Source of the DNA: Begonia masoniana
Taxonomy: Eukaryota; Streptophyta; Magnoliopsida; Cucurbitales; Begoniaceae
Length of the DNA stretch: 64,000 bases
Direction: 5' to 3'
Assembly (NCBI GenBank): GCA_022432975.1
Contig: CM039505.1
Span: 46,668,544-46,732,543 of the forward strand
Below are positions 1-10,447 of this stretch, piece after piece (the stretch's first letter is position 1; every line of letters begins with the position of its first letter). The position numbers and the translations under genes are program-made. Below the pieces are notes generated by a model. The model was not told the origin of the DNA. It did no database searches and saw only the letters and a list, made by a program, of their open reading frames with translations.

Positions 1-354
1 TTTGTCTTTGATTCATCTAATCAACTATTATTTTAAATAATTCGACCAAAATAGGATTAACATGTAATCGTCGCATCAATGTGTGAGTTTATAGTGTAAA
101 CATAACATTAATCGACATAAAAGCTGGTAAATTTTCTTGGTATAGGATGAGAACAAAGGCATTTGTGCATGGAAAAGGCAAGCAACTTCGAGTATAAATT
201 TCTATATACAGCACACAGTACATAAACAGTTTACACATTTTGACAAGATTCTAATCTTATTCAAACATCCATAAAAAGACCCGAGAAAGCAATAAAACTT
301 GCGTAAAATAAGAAAAAAAAAAAAAAAAACCTCTTAAGGGCAGCTTCAACGCAA
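1..354. other. 3' flank and probable 3' UTR of the WNK gene
   Basis: This stretch lies just downstream of the WNK stop codon on the minus strand. It is AT-rich and has no supported reading frame. An A run at about 311-329 reads as poly-T in the gene's sense direction. I see no second gene. The polyadenylation site cannot be placed with confidence. Confidence 0.5.
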
Positions 355-3300
355 TCATGGCTGGCGAAAACCGACATTCTCGACGCCTCCAACAGTCTTG
401 AACTGCCGCCTCTCACTTATTTTCTCTACCAGAGACCAGTGCAACAACTGGCTACGCACGTCCACAAAGGACCGAACCTTACTTGGATTTCGCATACTAC
501 TGTTCCGGCCATGATTTCTCTGGGAATCCATTTTTGTCAGGGACCCTTGTCTGTACATGTCTTTTCTACCCATCTTCGATATCCACAGTGGGTTTTCTCC
601 TCCGGAATTGAATTCATATTTATCTTCATAGTCAGACGCGTAATTTATATTGGAGTACACAAAGGGACTCAAAGAGCTGTTTGTACTTTTTTCGTCATCA
701 TCGATGTACAAATTTCCTGCATTGATCGACAAAGTTATCGAATCTAAAACTATGATATACACATTACGTGAAACATACGTTAATACATCAGTTTTATACC
801 TATTATTAAATAGTCATAAGCGTAATATTTTGTCAATTCTTAGTGATAAAAGTCAAATTTATTTATCACTTATGCATGTTATCTTTTATTTTGCATGAAA
901 ATAACAAATACACAAAGTAGAACAAAGAAAACAATGAATCATGATTTTCATGCTGCAATCGCGAAGTTATCAAAAGAGGGTCAAATCCATGAGAAAAAAT
1001 ATGAAAAGAATAAAAATACAAGTCACCACAAAAGTCATATCGAGACTCACATTAGATTTATTTCAAAAGAAAATCAAGTGGATGATCAAATCTCATGGAG
1101 CAGGATGACAGAGAATTTAAAATGATTAAATGAGATAAGTCATACGTTCTTATGTAACACCATCTCAATCATATAGTTGCAAAGAAGAATCAGCTTTTTA
1201 CTGTGTTAAAAGATGCAAATGAAAGACTTCTTAACAAAATATGAGTAAGTACCTTGAAGCCAGCAGTCATGGCTAGAAATCGCCCCCAGTCCATGCAAAT
1301 CCTGGGATTCGCGCAAGGGGTTGAGAGGTGGGAGAGAAGACGAGGAGGACGAATACAAGGAATCTGAGTATAACAGGCCGGGTGTGATGTTAACATCTTC
1401 TTCTTCTTCTTCTTGATAATTGAAACTGAGCTGATCATGAAATTGTGGAGAGCCAAATTGATTCCAACCAGGAAGTAGAGAAGTGATTTGCTCCTCTATC
1501 ATCTTAGATATTTCCATTGGCTCCCACCCACAAATTTCCAGCTCTTTTACCATCTCATTTGCCACATCAATTGCAGTATCTTGCATGATGTCGAACGGAA
1601 AGTAAATGTTATTCGATTGACCTGTAAAATTTCAAGATCATCAATCAATGTGAATAAATTAGAAGAAATGTTGCTGTTTCATAAAAGAAAAAGAAAAAGC
1701 TTCAAGACATAATACCATCCTGATCGGTAATCTGCACTTTAAGAAAAATTGCATCATCTTCTGAATTCATCGTTCCAGTGATGGTCATGTCCTTGCTTCT
1801 CAATGGAGGAGCCCCGATTAATGTTCCACCGGGAAGTAAGCTCTCGGGTGATAGAAAAGGATCCAGCAAGAGCTCTCTTGCGCTCAACCTCTTCGAAGCA
1901 GGCCCTATGCATCTCTCCACAAATTGTTGCAGTTCCTTATCTTGAATTCGGTAGAATACTTGGGGCAATTTCCCCTAATATATGAATGGACAGGGCAATT
2001 TCCCCTAATTATGGTTGAAACCAGGGCTTCAAGTTTAACGATTGACGATGATGAAGAGGCTTTGATAGGCTTACCGAGGTGACCTTTTTGTAGATTTGGG
2101 CAGGGTTAGAGCACTCGCTGTATGGGTACTCTGAAGTCAGCATCTCCAGGACACACATTCCAAACGAGTATATATCAACAAGCTCATTGTATTCCTCTTC
2201 GTATAGCTCCGGGGCCATAAATTCCGGCGTACCTGATTTTGTTCCATGATTAAACAAAAGGGTGTTAAAATCATTCAAAGAAAAACAGAGATTTCCAACC
2301 TATGACACTGTGAGCTTGTTGGGATCCTTGAAGGATTGCAGCCAAACCCAAATCGCCAATCTTGACTTGTCCGAGATGGCCATTGACAAATATGTTGTCA
2401 CATTTGAGGTCTCGATGGATCACCGGAGGATCATGCTCATGCAGATAAGCCAAACCGCATAGAATCTGACGGGCCCAGTTCTTCACTGCCCTTACATCCA
2501 CTTGCTGATATTTCCGTCTATACCTATACATCCCATAAGAAAATCATTGACAATATTTATTCTCAGCACAACAAACAAATCGAGCGATGAAAGTTATTAA
2601 AGAGTCGAATTAAGGGTCTTGATTATTACTCTCTAAGGGTGCCGGAGGTGAACATTTCGGTGATGAAATTGAAGGATCTAGAATTGATATCGATCCAGTG
2701 GGTATGGAAGCGAATGATAGAGCAATGATTGAGGTTTTTGAGGAGGTGTACTTCAGAGTAAAGCCTCTGCAATAAATCCGGTGAGTGGAAGGCCTCTTTG
2801 AGCTTAACCTGATTCCAAGCCACCTCCATTCCAAGCACCTCATCAAATGCCCTATACACTGTCTTCATAGCTCCTTCCCCTAGCACTTCTTTGAACTGCC
2901 CACAAGGATGATTCATTTCAGATCAGCCCTCTTACTGTGTAATCACATAATCATTCCAAATTGCAATCTAATTGTGTCAATGGATGAAACTCGTCGCGTC
3001 ACAATTCTATGTTTCCATTTCCTATCGTTGAAATCTTAAAGCGGAAAAAAAGTATTTTATTTGATTACTTGAAGCGTCTACCCCTATTTATGCATACTTC
3101 CACTAATCTTATTAAACTTATTGTATTGTGACCTCATAAGTTTAGTATTATCACTTAGCCTAATTTGAACTTTGTATGGAAGGAGATTCAAATATTGGCC
3201 ATCGATGGGAACACTCTTTCGAGGCCGAGACGTTGGATAGACAAATTAGGCAGACAATGGTATCTAGGCTTACTCATAAGACTCGTACTGAATCGAAAAC

Positions 3301-3591
3301 TAGGGGAGAAGACCACCAACGTTGTTGACTCAAACCAGATGAAGAAGAAACCCAATTTGAGAAAAAACATATAAGACAAACTAGAGATCAAAGGGGAACC
3401 AATTGAAACAGTTTCTTGTTTGAATTTCAGTAAATTCTCAGAAATTAGAGACCAAACAAAATAAAATTTCCCAAACAAGAGGCTGATTCGAAAAGAAGAG
3501 GGGGAAAAAGACTTACCCGTCCATACCGACCAGATGGATCGCTTTCAACGTATCCAATTCCATTCGGCCCTGTGCTTAGTGACTTGTACAT
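355..3591 (-). CDS. WNK (with-no-lysine) serine/threonine kinase, seven exons, 570 aa
   Basis: Exons, in minus-strand order: 3591-3517, 2895-2630, 2523-2300, 2232-2075, 1974-1716, 1621-1253, 716-355. All introns are GT-AG and phases agree, giving 570 codons plus a stop, the usual length for Arabidopsis WNK4/WNK5-type kinases. The start is the ATG at 3591, just before the family's [12 protein letters not shown] segment. Hallmarks: the glycine-loop lysine K36 (GEGAMKTVY), Asn53 where ordinary kinases have the ATP-binding lysine (VAWNQVKL), HRDLKCDN with D152, DLG at 171-173 instead of DFG, and the [13 protein letters not shown] activation segment at about 187-199. A PF2/OSR1_C-like fold follows at roughly 307-400, then an acidic, Ser-rich tail. 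Family knowledge: cytosolic kinases that sense osmotic or ionic state and act in clock and stress signalling. The reading frame has no lesion. The nearest paralogue name is uncertain, so no symbol is given. Confidence 0.93.
1963..2009 (-). repeat. Duplicated 3' splice acceptor in WNK intron 4
   Basis: A 17-bp sequence (GGGCAATTTCCCCTAAT on the plus strand) occurs at 1963-1979 and again at 1993-2009, 30 bp apart. Read on the minus strand, each copy carries a TTAG acceptor followed by GGGAAATTGCCC. The downstream copy (exon edge 1974) keeps the kinase frame. Use of the upstream copy would retain 30 nt containing an in-frame TAG and leave a 70-nt intron. Confidence 0.85.
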
Positions 3592-4426
3592 GCTTTTCAA
3601 ACCAAATTTGAACCTTAAAGCTCCAAAATCTGGATTTATCTCAGAATACTACTTAAATGCAACTAATTAACACCTAACTGAAAACAGATGCAATGTTTTG
3701 AAGAACTAACGAAGACGAAATCTGGTGCTAGAAGATCCGAGGCTTTCCCTCGTGATTTTCATAGGAGAAAACGCCGAATAATAGCCAGAAGAGTCGCGAG
3801 TAATCAACGCTTAGCATGATCCATGCCATTTCCATTACCCCGCGCGAAGAATCGTAGTAGCGTTTCGAAACCATTTGTCTCAAAGAGCAAGAATCGCAGA
3901 CTAATATCCAATGACGGAGAGAATGGGTAGTATTAGAGAGCAGGGAGTGAGTGCAGATTACGGTGGGAGGAAAAGAATGATTCCAGTCCGAGGAAAGCTG
4001 GAAGACTAACAAAAACAGAAATACGAAGCAATCTGGGTTAAAAATGGAGTTCTAAATTTGAAAAACCTGTGGCTACGCTTAGAAAGAATCATTTGCAAAC
4101 AATTGGAGATTCTGAGAAGGTTTCCAAGAGATTGAGAGATGGAGGGAAACAGACAGGAAAAGGGTCAGATAAATTGGGAGCAAGGGAGAAAATCAAGTGG
4201 AAATCTTGGGGAAAGAAGAAATGATTTGCAGGGGGAGGGGTGCGGACTGCGGAGAGATGAAGGTGTCTTCATGTTAAGAAAGCTGGCAAAATGACATCAG
4301 CATCAGATAATTTAAGCCATGATTTGGGTCAATACGTAACTATGTTTACTGAGTGTTATGACGTTGTCTAAACATGCAACAACAGTTGACTTGTGTAATA
4401 TTAGTTGGAAATCTACGCACGTGGCT
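3592..4426 (-). promoter_or_regulatory. 5' UTR and promoter region of the WNK gene
   Basis: The roughly 830 bp upstream of the WNK ATG hold no supported coding exon. Purine/pyrimidine-biased tracts at 4100-4260 look like a plant 5' leader. The WNK promoter must lie here or just beyond, unless transcription starts inside the transposon that begins near 4427. A 5' UTR intron is possible but cannot be fixed from sequence alone. Confidence 0.4.
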
Positions 4427-4811
4427 TACGGGTGGGCACGGGCCGGTTCGGCCTGGTCCTGAGCCCGGATCCAAACCGGTACTGGTTCCACCCAAGTTTT
4501 TTTTTTTTAGGAAAATTATCAATTTTAACTCTGTACTATACACGTTATTTCAAGTAGATCCATGTACTAAAAAAACCGGTAAGTCAAACCTTGTACAATT
4601 ATTCTGTTATCGATCTGCATCTTTTTAAAATTTCCGTTAAACCCTACTGTTAGTGCACATGCAGAATCCAAATTTAAATAAAAAACATAACTTTTATCAT
4701 TTCTCTTCGTAATCTCCTTTGCTCTACTCGATCCTCTAGCCCTAAATCCCCAAATCTTCACCTTGCTTCCTCTCAGATTTTTCCAATGTACCAAACTCGA
4801 AATCGCGAGCT

Positions 4812-4838
4812 CCCCCCCCCCCCCCCCCCCCCCCCCCC
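4812..4838. repeat. 27-base poly-C tract
   Basis: There are 27 consecutive C residues, flanked by a partial tandem duplication (CTCAGATTTTTCCA at about 4775 and again at 4841, each followed by an AACTCGAAATCG-like or AGCTCGAAATCG segment). It lies in the left hAT/MULE flank and codes for nothing I can support. Its length is likely unstable or uncertain in the assembly. Confidence 0.9.
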
Positions 4839-5104
4839 GCCCTCAGATTTTTCCATTTTCCAGAGTCTCCAGCTCGAAATCGTGAGCTTCCTCTCTCTTG
4901 ATTTTCCAGAGTCTCCAGCTCGTCGACTTCCTCTTTGTCTCGTCTCTTCTCTAGCTGTCTTCTGGTGTTTGCTTATGGAATTAAAAGAAGGGTTTTGTCT
5001 TCCGATGTTGAAGGAATCTGACTATATAAACCTACTATTTTTTTTAAAAAAAAACACAGCTTACTGGGGGATTGAAATTTGTTTTAGTAATATGTTTTTG
5101 CCTT

Positions 5105-5364
5105 GTTCTTTCCTTCCTCTTTCTTCTTTCTCAATTTTTTGACTGAGTATAATAGAATTTTATGTCTCCGATTGGGTTAATATTTCCTAATCTTCTTGTT
5201 GTCAAATCTATTTTTTGATGATTCAAAGTATATATTATTCAAACCCATTTTTTTATAAATTCTAACAACAACTAAAACTTGAGAGAAAATGTTGTCTATT
5301 TCTCTGTTTGTGTCCTCTGCTCATTGCTATCACTGGGTAATCTACTACTTTGTCAAAAATAAAC
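5105..5364 (+). repeat. MULE left terminal inverted arm
   Basis: Reverse complement of 12673-12933, as described for the MULE. It ends about 190 bp upstream of the GRF-gene ATG, so it probably supplies that gene's promoter, as MULE arms often do. Confidence 0.85.
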
Positions 5365-5682
5365 ACACAAAGTTAAGGATGGTGGAACTTGTTGCTCTCA
5401 TTGCAATAATGGTTTTAAATAAAAAGTGTACATTTGAAAAGCAGCACTCACATGGTTTTCAGATCTATGGGTACTTTAATAACTCGTCCATTCATTCTTT
5501 ATTCTGGTAGGCTAGAGCTCGAGGTGTAGGTGTTGTTGAGATAAGTTGATTGACAATGGCTTCGCGTGCATCACAAAGGAATGAAGGTGCTATCGGTATA
5601 GTTTCTCATTATTCTTGAAAAAAGTGGTGTTTGTAATTATACAATATTCATTGTGTAATTTTGTAGATGATTCGGAGGTTTT

Positions 5683-7908
5683 TGTAACGCCCCGAGTTTT
5701 CTGCACTCGGTCTGTTACTCAAAAACCCGAACATAACTAAGAAAATTTCAGACCAAATTTAAAACTTCGTTTGAAAGTCAAATTTGAACGTTTGTTAAAA
5801 ACATAAAAACTTGCAACGAAAAATCTTTGAGCAAAGCAAAGTTAAGTAAAACTATAAAATAGTGTTTGAATAATCAATTAAAATATTAAGAAAATAATTC
5901 AGCCGGAAGAGATGAAGGCTTAGGCGTGAAACACTTAAAGTTTATAAAAGTCAAACACATCATCCGCTGAACGAAGTCAACAAAAGGGCAGAAACAAACT
6001 GAAGGCTTCCACCGATGACGTCAGCCGGACGATTCATTCACCCAGCCTCTGCCGACCACAAGACGATAAATCTTTTACTCTCGTCTTCCGGTAGAACAAG
6101 CTACATATACCGATCACTAAACGACAAAACTTCTACTACATCATCCGATAGGTTTAATACACGACATCCACCGATCGCTAACGACAAAACTTCTACTACA
6201 TCATCCGATAGGTTTAATACACGACATCCACCGATCGCTAACGACAAAACTTCTACTACATCATCCGATAGGTTTAATACACGACATCCACCGATCACTA
6301 AACAACAAATTTTCTACTTTTATCTTCCGATGACTTCCTCTGAAGACATCATCCGATGGCTTTACTGAAGACATCATCCGATGGCTTTACTGAAGACATC
6401 TTCCGATGGCTTTAAAACAATAACTCAACATCTGCCGATAGACATCATCTATCGATAGAGAACAGAGCGACATTTCAACTACTCCTTGTTATACAAACAC
6501 AACTCTACTACAGAAAGGAATTTGCTTACTTCGCTGAAACCATTCAGAAACAATTCAAACCAATGCATTACTCTAAAATCCAGTAAGAACTAGCATTAAA
6601 ACTCAACAGAATACTATTATCTGAAAAATCTCAAAACGTATTCAAAATATTGAAACCACTACTGTCATGAACGCTCAACATACTTAAATTAAAACATTGT
6701 CAACTAAACCTTCACACCAACTGACATCAGTTAAACCGCCCCATCAACTGCCAGATTGTTACATAGATGCACTCCTCCAACCAGTCTAGTCCTCAGCAAA
6801 CTCAGCAAACACACCTGCTGTCACTTCTTCACCTACTTCACAAAACTCATCTATTAGCTAATGCTAAGTAAGTAAAGCAATAATGTAATGTAATGCTGAA
6901 ACATAAATTCCTAAATATGCAGTTTCTACTTTCTCATCTTAGTTGCATATGCATTGTTTCTGATCTGATCCCTCTGTGAAATTGGAAGTTGGATCACTTC
7001 TCCCAAAGTATAAATATCCACTGACTCATTAAGGGGCGGATTAATTCCCTTAACAGTAAATCTGATTCACATAGCTGTTTCTGATCCCCCTGTTCGATGG
7101 GAAGCGGATCAAATTTTTCAAAGTCTAAATATCCACTGTCTCATTAAGGGGCAGATTATTTTCCTTAACAGTAAATCTGATTCACATAGCTGATTCATTA
7201 TGTTCATTCATTACCATGCCAACATGCATTCAAATTCATTTTCGTATACTTTTAAAATATGATGCATGACATACAAACACATTCAAGTAAACAAAATCCT
7301 AATGTTTTGTGATGTAGGCCCGAAGGCACAAGCATACTTCACTTACCTGGCTTCCTGGACAAGCTCGATTGTAAATTACTTCGGGTTTTGCTCAAACCTA
7401 AACCATAGACAGAGCATACATTAAACTTTCATTAAACTTCATTCTAAACCATCTAAAAATCTAAGGGAACTAGTTTGGGAGCTCAGTTCATAGTGTATTC
7501 CCGATTCACCACAAAACCGAGACTAACTCGCACCTACAACATTTCTCAAAACTCACATTCTTCCGTAAGAAAACCAACAAATGTATACTCTATAACCATC
7601 CTAAATCATCAGCAAGAAGAAAGATCGAGGGGAAACTCACCTAGACTGGAGAAATGGGAGGGAAAATCTCTTAGAGCACTCAGCTGAAACGAGAGTTGAA
7701 AGGGAAATAGAAAACAGTGGCGGCTACTGTGCATTAATCACAAATCCACTTCCCTTAAATAGGTTATCCACTATTAAATCTCCAAATTACAATTTTGCCC
7801 TAACATAGTCATTGATTAACCAAATTACTAATTTCCCCAAATTTCAACCCTAAAATGTACATCACACATTGGTAAAATAATTCGATTAAAACGGAACCGG
7901 GTGTTACA
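5683..7908 (-). mobile_element. Solo LTR, Tekay-like family A, target duplication GTTTT
   Basis: It begins TGTAACGCCCC and ends GGGTGTTACA, flanked on both sides by GTTTT (5678-5682 and 7909-7913). There is no internal retroelement sequence, so it is a solo LTR left by LTR-LTR recombination. The related LTR at 13236-15309 reads in the opposite direction, so the sense strand here is minus. It contains three 60-bp repeats (6121-6300), a splice-like interval (6833-7346 on minus) with complementary ends, and about two copies of a 110-bp repeat (about 6965-7195). It sits in exon 2 of the GRF gene. Confidence 0.95.
6121..6300 (+). repeat. Three tandem 60-bp repeats inside a solo LTR
   Basis: Units 6121-6180 and 6181-6240 are identical. 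The third, 6241-6300, differs by one base (GATCACTA for GATCGCTA). Each contains CATCCGATAGG and ACATCCACCGATC, motifs that recur in short form through the rest of this LTR family. Confidence 0.97.
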
Positions 7909-8549
7909 GTTTTGTCAAATGTTAAATGTTTTTGCAATGCAAGAGCTTATCTTCTTACATCATGGACACCGAAGAATCCTGGTAAGAGATTTTTTGGCTG
8001 TCAATACTATGCGGTAATATAATGTTAGTTTATAATATTTTGTTTACATTATTTTGTAATGTGACAATATTGCACCTTTATGAAGTTGAAATTGTGCGCT
8101 TTGTTACAGAGGGAATCAGGAGGATGCAATTTTTTTTATGGCACGATGCAGCCATAGGATTGAGGAGAAAGACATAATTAATGGGTTACGAGCAAAAATA
8201 GAAAACATGGAGCAGATCCAAGAATCTATGTTAAATAAGTGGAGGAAAAAGAATGATATGTATTTACAGTTGTGGCTACTCACAATTGTATTGTTTGTTG
8301 CTTATGTTTATATCACTTTGTAACTTAGTGTATGTTTGTTTGTAGCTTATGAATTTAGTGTATGTAGCTTATGTTTAACAATCAAGAAATTGACGATGAT
8401 GAGATTGATGTATTCATGAATATTTGTTGTGTTATAAAAAGGGGTTTGATAAATTTAAGGAGAATGGTTTCAAAATCTAGCAAGAGGGCCAAAACAGATT
8501 GAGATCGACCATCAATCTGTGTGGAAGAGGCGAGAAACAAAAAAAAAAG

Positions 8550-8770
8550 ACAGTGCAAGTACCAAGCAGAAACAAAAAAAGACACAATACATCACAATTC
8601 ATCAAAAATGCTCCTGGAACAGTGCAAGTAAAGAAGCAGAACCCAAAAAAACACAAAATACATCACAATTCATCCACAATGCTCATGGAATAGTCCAAGT
8701 AACCAAGCAGAAATAAAAAAAGACAAAAAACATCACAATTCATCAAACAATGCTCCTGCAAAAGTGCAAG
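8550..8770 (+). repeat. Three tandem 70-bp repeats in the MULE
   Basis: ATCACAATTCATC recurs at 8591, 8662 and 8732, with AGTGCAAGTA-type segments between. The units are A-rich and diverged. They lie between the 3' ends of the two convergent MULE genes, with the GRF stop at 8323 and the transposase stop at 8790. Confidence 0.85.
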
Positions 8771-9159
8771 TAGAAAAGACAAAATTACATTAGTAGTACT
8801 TCCCCATAGCATCTTCCTCTTTCTCTTTAGACCCCTTGGCCTCTTCCTCTTTGTCTTCCTCGGCCTCTTCCTCGGTCTCTTCTTCTACCGCTTCCAGCTC
8901 CTCGAGTAGTCGGTGTGGATGTACTCGAATTAAGTCCTTCGCACGTCCTGACATTATGTCCCTCCCCATAGCACTTAGAGCATGTCATCACTCTATTTCT
9001 TTTAGAGACATTGGTACTACTTTCAGGCTCACTAGCGTCTCTAATCCTCTTCTTTCGTGGTCTACCCGGCTATTTTTTTTGTAATGGTGGGATGATTGTA
9101 GGTGAAACAATCTCTGGCCACATACTCATCCCATTAACCGGAGCAATGTTGATAAGCTT

Positions 9160-9381
9160 GAAGAGGTGGATTCTATAGAAGCAAATCAAGAGGATACATC
9201 AATGGCTAAAGAGGATTCAATACAACTGCCACAAGGTCCATTGACAAGAGCTCGAGCTAAAGCATTTCAAAAGGCTATTCAAAACTTACTTTGTGTTGAA
9301 AAGATTGCTCAAAATGAAGAAGGAAGTTTTCAACGTTATTACACACTTATCGAAGCCTTAAATGAAGAGAATTTAGCTTGA
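9160..9381 (+). pseudogene. C-terminal remnant of a Ty3-type polyprotein inside the MULE
   Basis: The plus-strand frame ends in LPQGPLTRARAKAFQKAIQ and NEENLA before a stop at 9379-9381. The GP-(L/M)TRAR(A/S)K motif is common near the end of plant Ty3/gypsy polyproteins. Nothing of the rest of pol is present, so this is a truncated fragment joined to the LTR-like sequence that follows. The clade cannot be set from so little. Confidence 0.55.
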
Positions 9382-9970
9382 GAAGATATATTACTTTATG
9401 GGCCGATTTGGTATTTGGCTTTCTTAGTTCAACTTTATTATTTTTGCATAATTATTAGTGTTTTTCCATGCCAAAAGACATGTGTTAATGGGCCAAACGA
9501 ATTTGGCTATTTTTGGGTTATTTTAGGGTTTCTTTTATGCCTACTATAAAAGGGGCAAGTTTATCTTTGTAAAACAACTCACTATTATTTTGGTGAATGC
9601 ATTGTGAGAGTATTCTCCTCTTTGTTCTTGAATGAACCAAACCAAACTCAGCAAGAATTGATCAACTTGTTGTTTCATTTAGGAGTTGGGGTCTTTAGGA
9701 CATAGTTTCTTACGGGTTTCTCTTCGATCACCTACTCTATTTCTTAGTTTCTGGGGTTCTTTTCCATCTTTTGAGGGTTCTAAGGATTTGCACCCAAAGG
9801 GTTCGCATCAAATGTAGTGGGAATACATATCTAAGAAGGTTTGTCTGTGGTAATGTTCGTGCACATACTCCTCCACTTCTAGTCTCAAATACCTTATGCA
9901 AGGGATTGAATGAACACAAGGAATTCCAGTCAAAGTCCACGCAAAACAACTGCAACTTGTGCGACGGCCC
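9382..9970 (+). mobile_element. LTR fragment with TATA box
   Basis: This follows directly after the polyprotein stop, where a 3' LTR should lie. CTATAAAAGGGG (about 9542-9553) is a strong TATA-type promoter, and the sequence downstream resembles a leader. Exact LTR ends were not found, because the right part is cut by the 5S-bearing element that begins near 9971. Confidence 0.5.
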
Positions 9971-10447
9971 GGAGAGGGTCTCTTTACATATGTTTCATTT
10001 CCACATACTTCTCCAAGCGATATGGGATTGTGATGACCTGAATGGACACGTATGAGGAGAAACCACTCAGTGATCCGTGAATCCCGAGTTGGACTTGGGC
10101 CAGAGGATGACGTGCTGGGTTAAAACTTCGCGGATCCTGAGTTGGACTTGGGCCGGAGGGTTCAGTCGTAGAAAGGGGGGTCGTCACAATCCCACATCGC
10201 TTGGGGAAGTATATGGAAATGAAACATATGTAAAGAGACCCTCCCAAGATATTAAAACGCGTTTTGGAGCACAATTGACAACAGATCCCATAAGAACTCC
10301 GAAGTTAAAAGTGCTTCGGCAAGAGTAGTACCAGGTTGGGTGACCGACTGGGAAGTCCTCGCCAAACAAAGCCGTGAGGGGAGGATATTGTGCTACGACT
10401 CAATCCCCAGAGCGGACAATATCTTATTGGGAAAATGGGTTGTTACA
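9971..10447 (+). mobile_element. 5S-rRNA-bearing inverted-repeat element, left arm truncated
   Basis: The right arm (about 10180-10447) runs from GTCGTCACAATCCCACATCG to GGGTTGTTACA and is the same family as 32735-33686. The left arm survives only as about 60 bp (9975-10035, GGGTCTCTTTACATATG...) that is the reverse complement of part of the right arm. The centre repeats GAGTTGGACTTGGGCC twice. Positions 10282-10361 resemble the 3' two-thirds of plant 5S rRNA (GATCCCAT-AAGAACTCCG ... GAGTAGTACC ... GGGTGACC ... TGGGAAGTCCTCG). Confidence 0.75.

Larger units (their letters stand above)
5556..8323 (+). pseudogene. MULE-borne GRF-type zinc-finger protein gene, disrupted
   Basis: Exon 1 is 5556-5595. 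A 71-nt GT-AG intron ends at 5666. Exon 2 runs 5667-5682, is cut by a solo LTR, and resumes after the duplicated GTTTT to 8013. A third exon starts at 8110. Across the LTR the frame reads into CFCNARAY, SWTPKNPGKRFFGCQYY, the signature of the GRF zinc finger (nucleic-acid binding). Exon 3 has GGCNFF, but an 8-T run around 8131-8138 coincides with a frame change. A separate frame (8138-8323) gives a charged coiled-coil-like stretch and a C-terminal hydrophobic segment (WLLTIVLFVAYVYITL), the usual layout of short plant GRF proteins with a tail anchor. The gene is broken twice. Its role in the MULE is unknown. Confidence 0.75.

Noticed and set aside
10282..10361. Functional 5S rRNA gene
   Set aside because: The first third of 5S is absent, many bases differ, and the segment lies inside a mobile-element arm.
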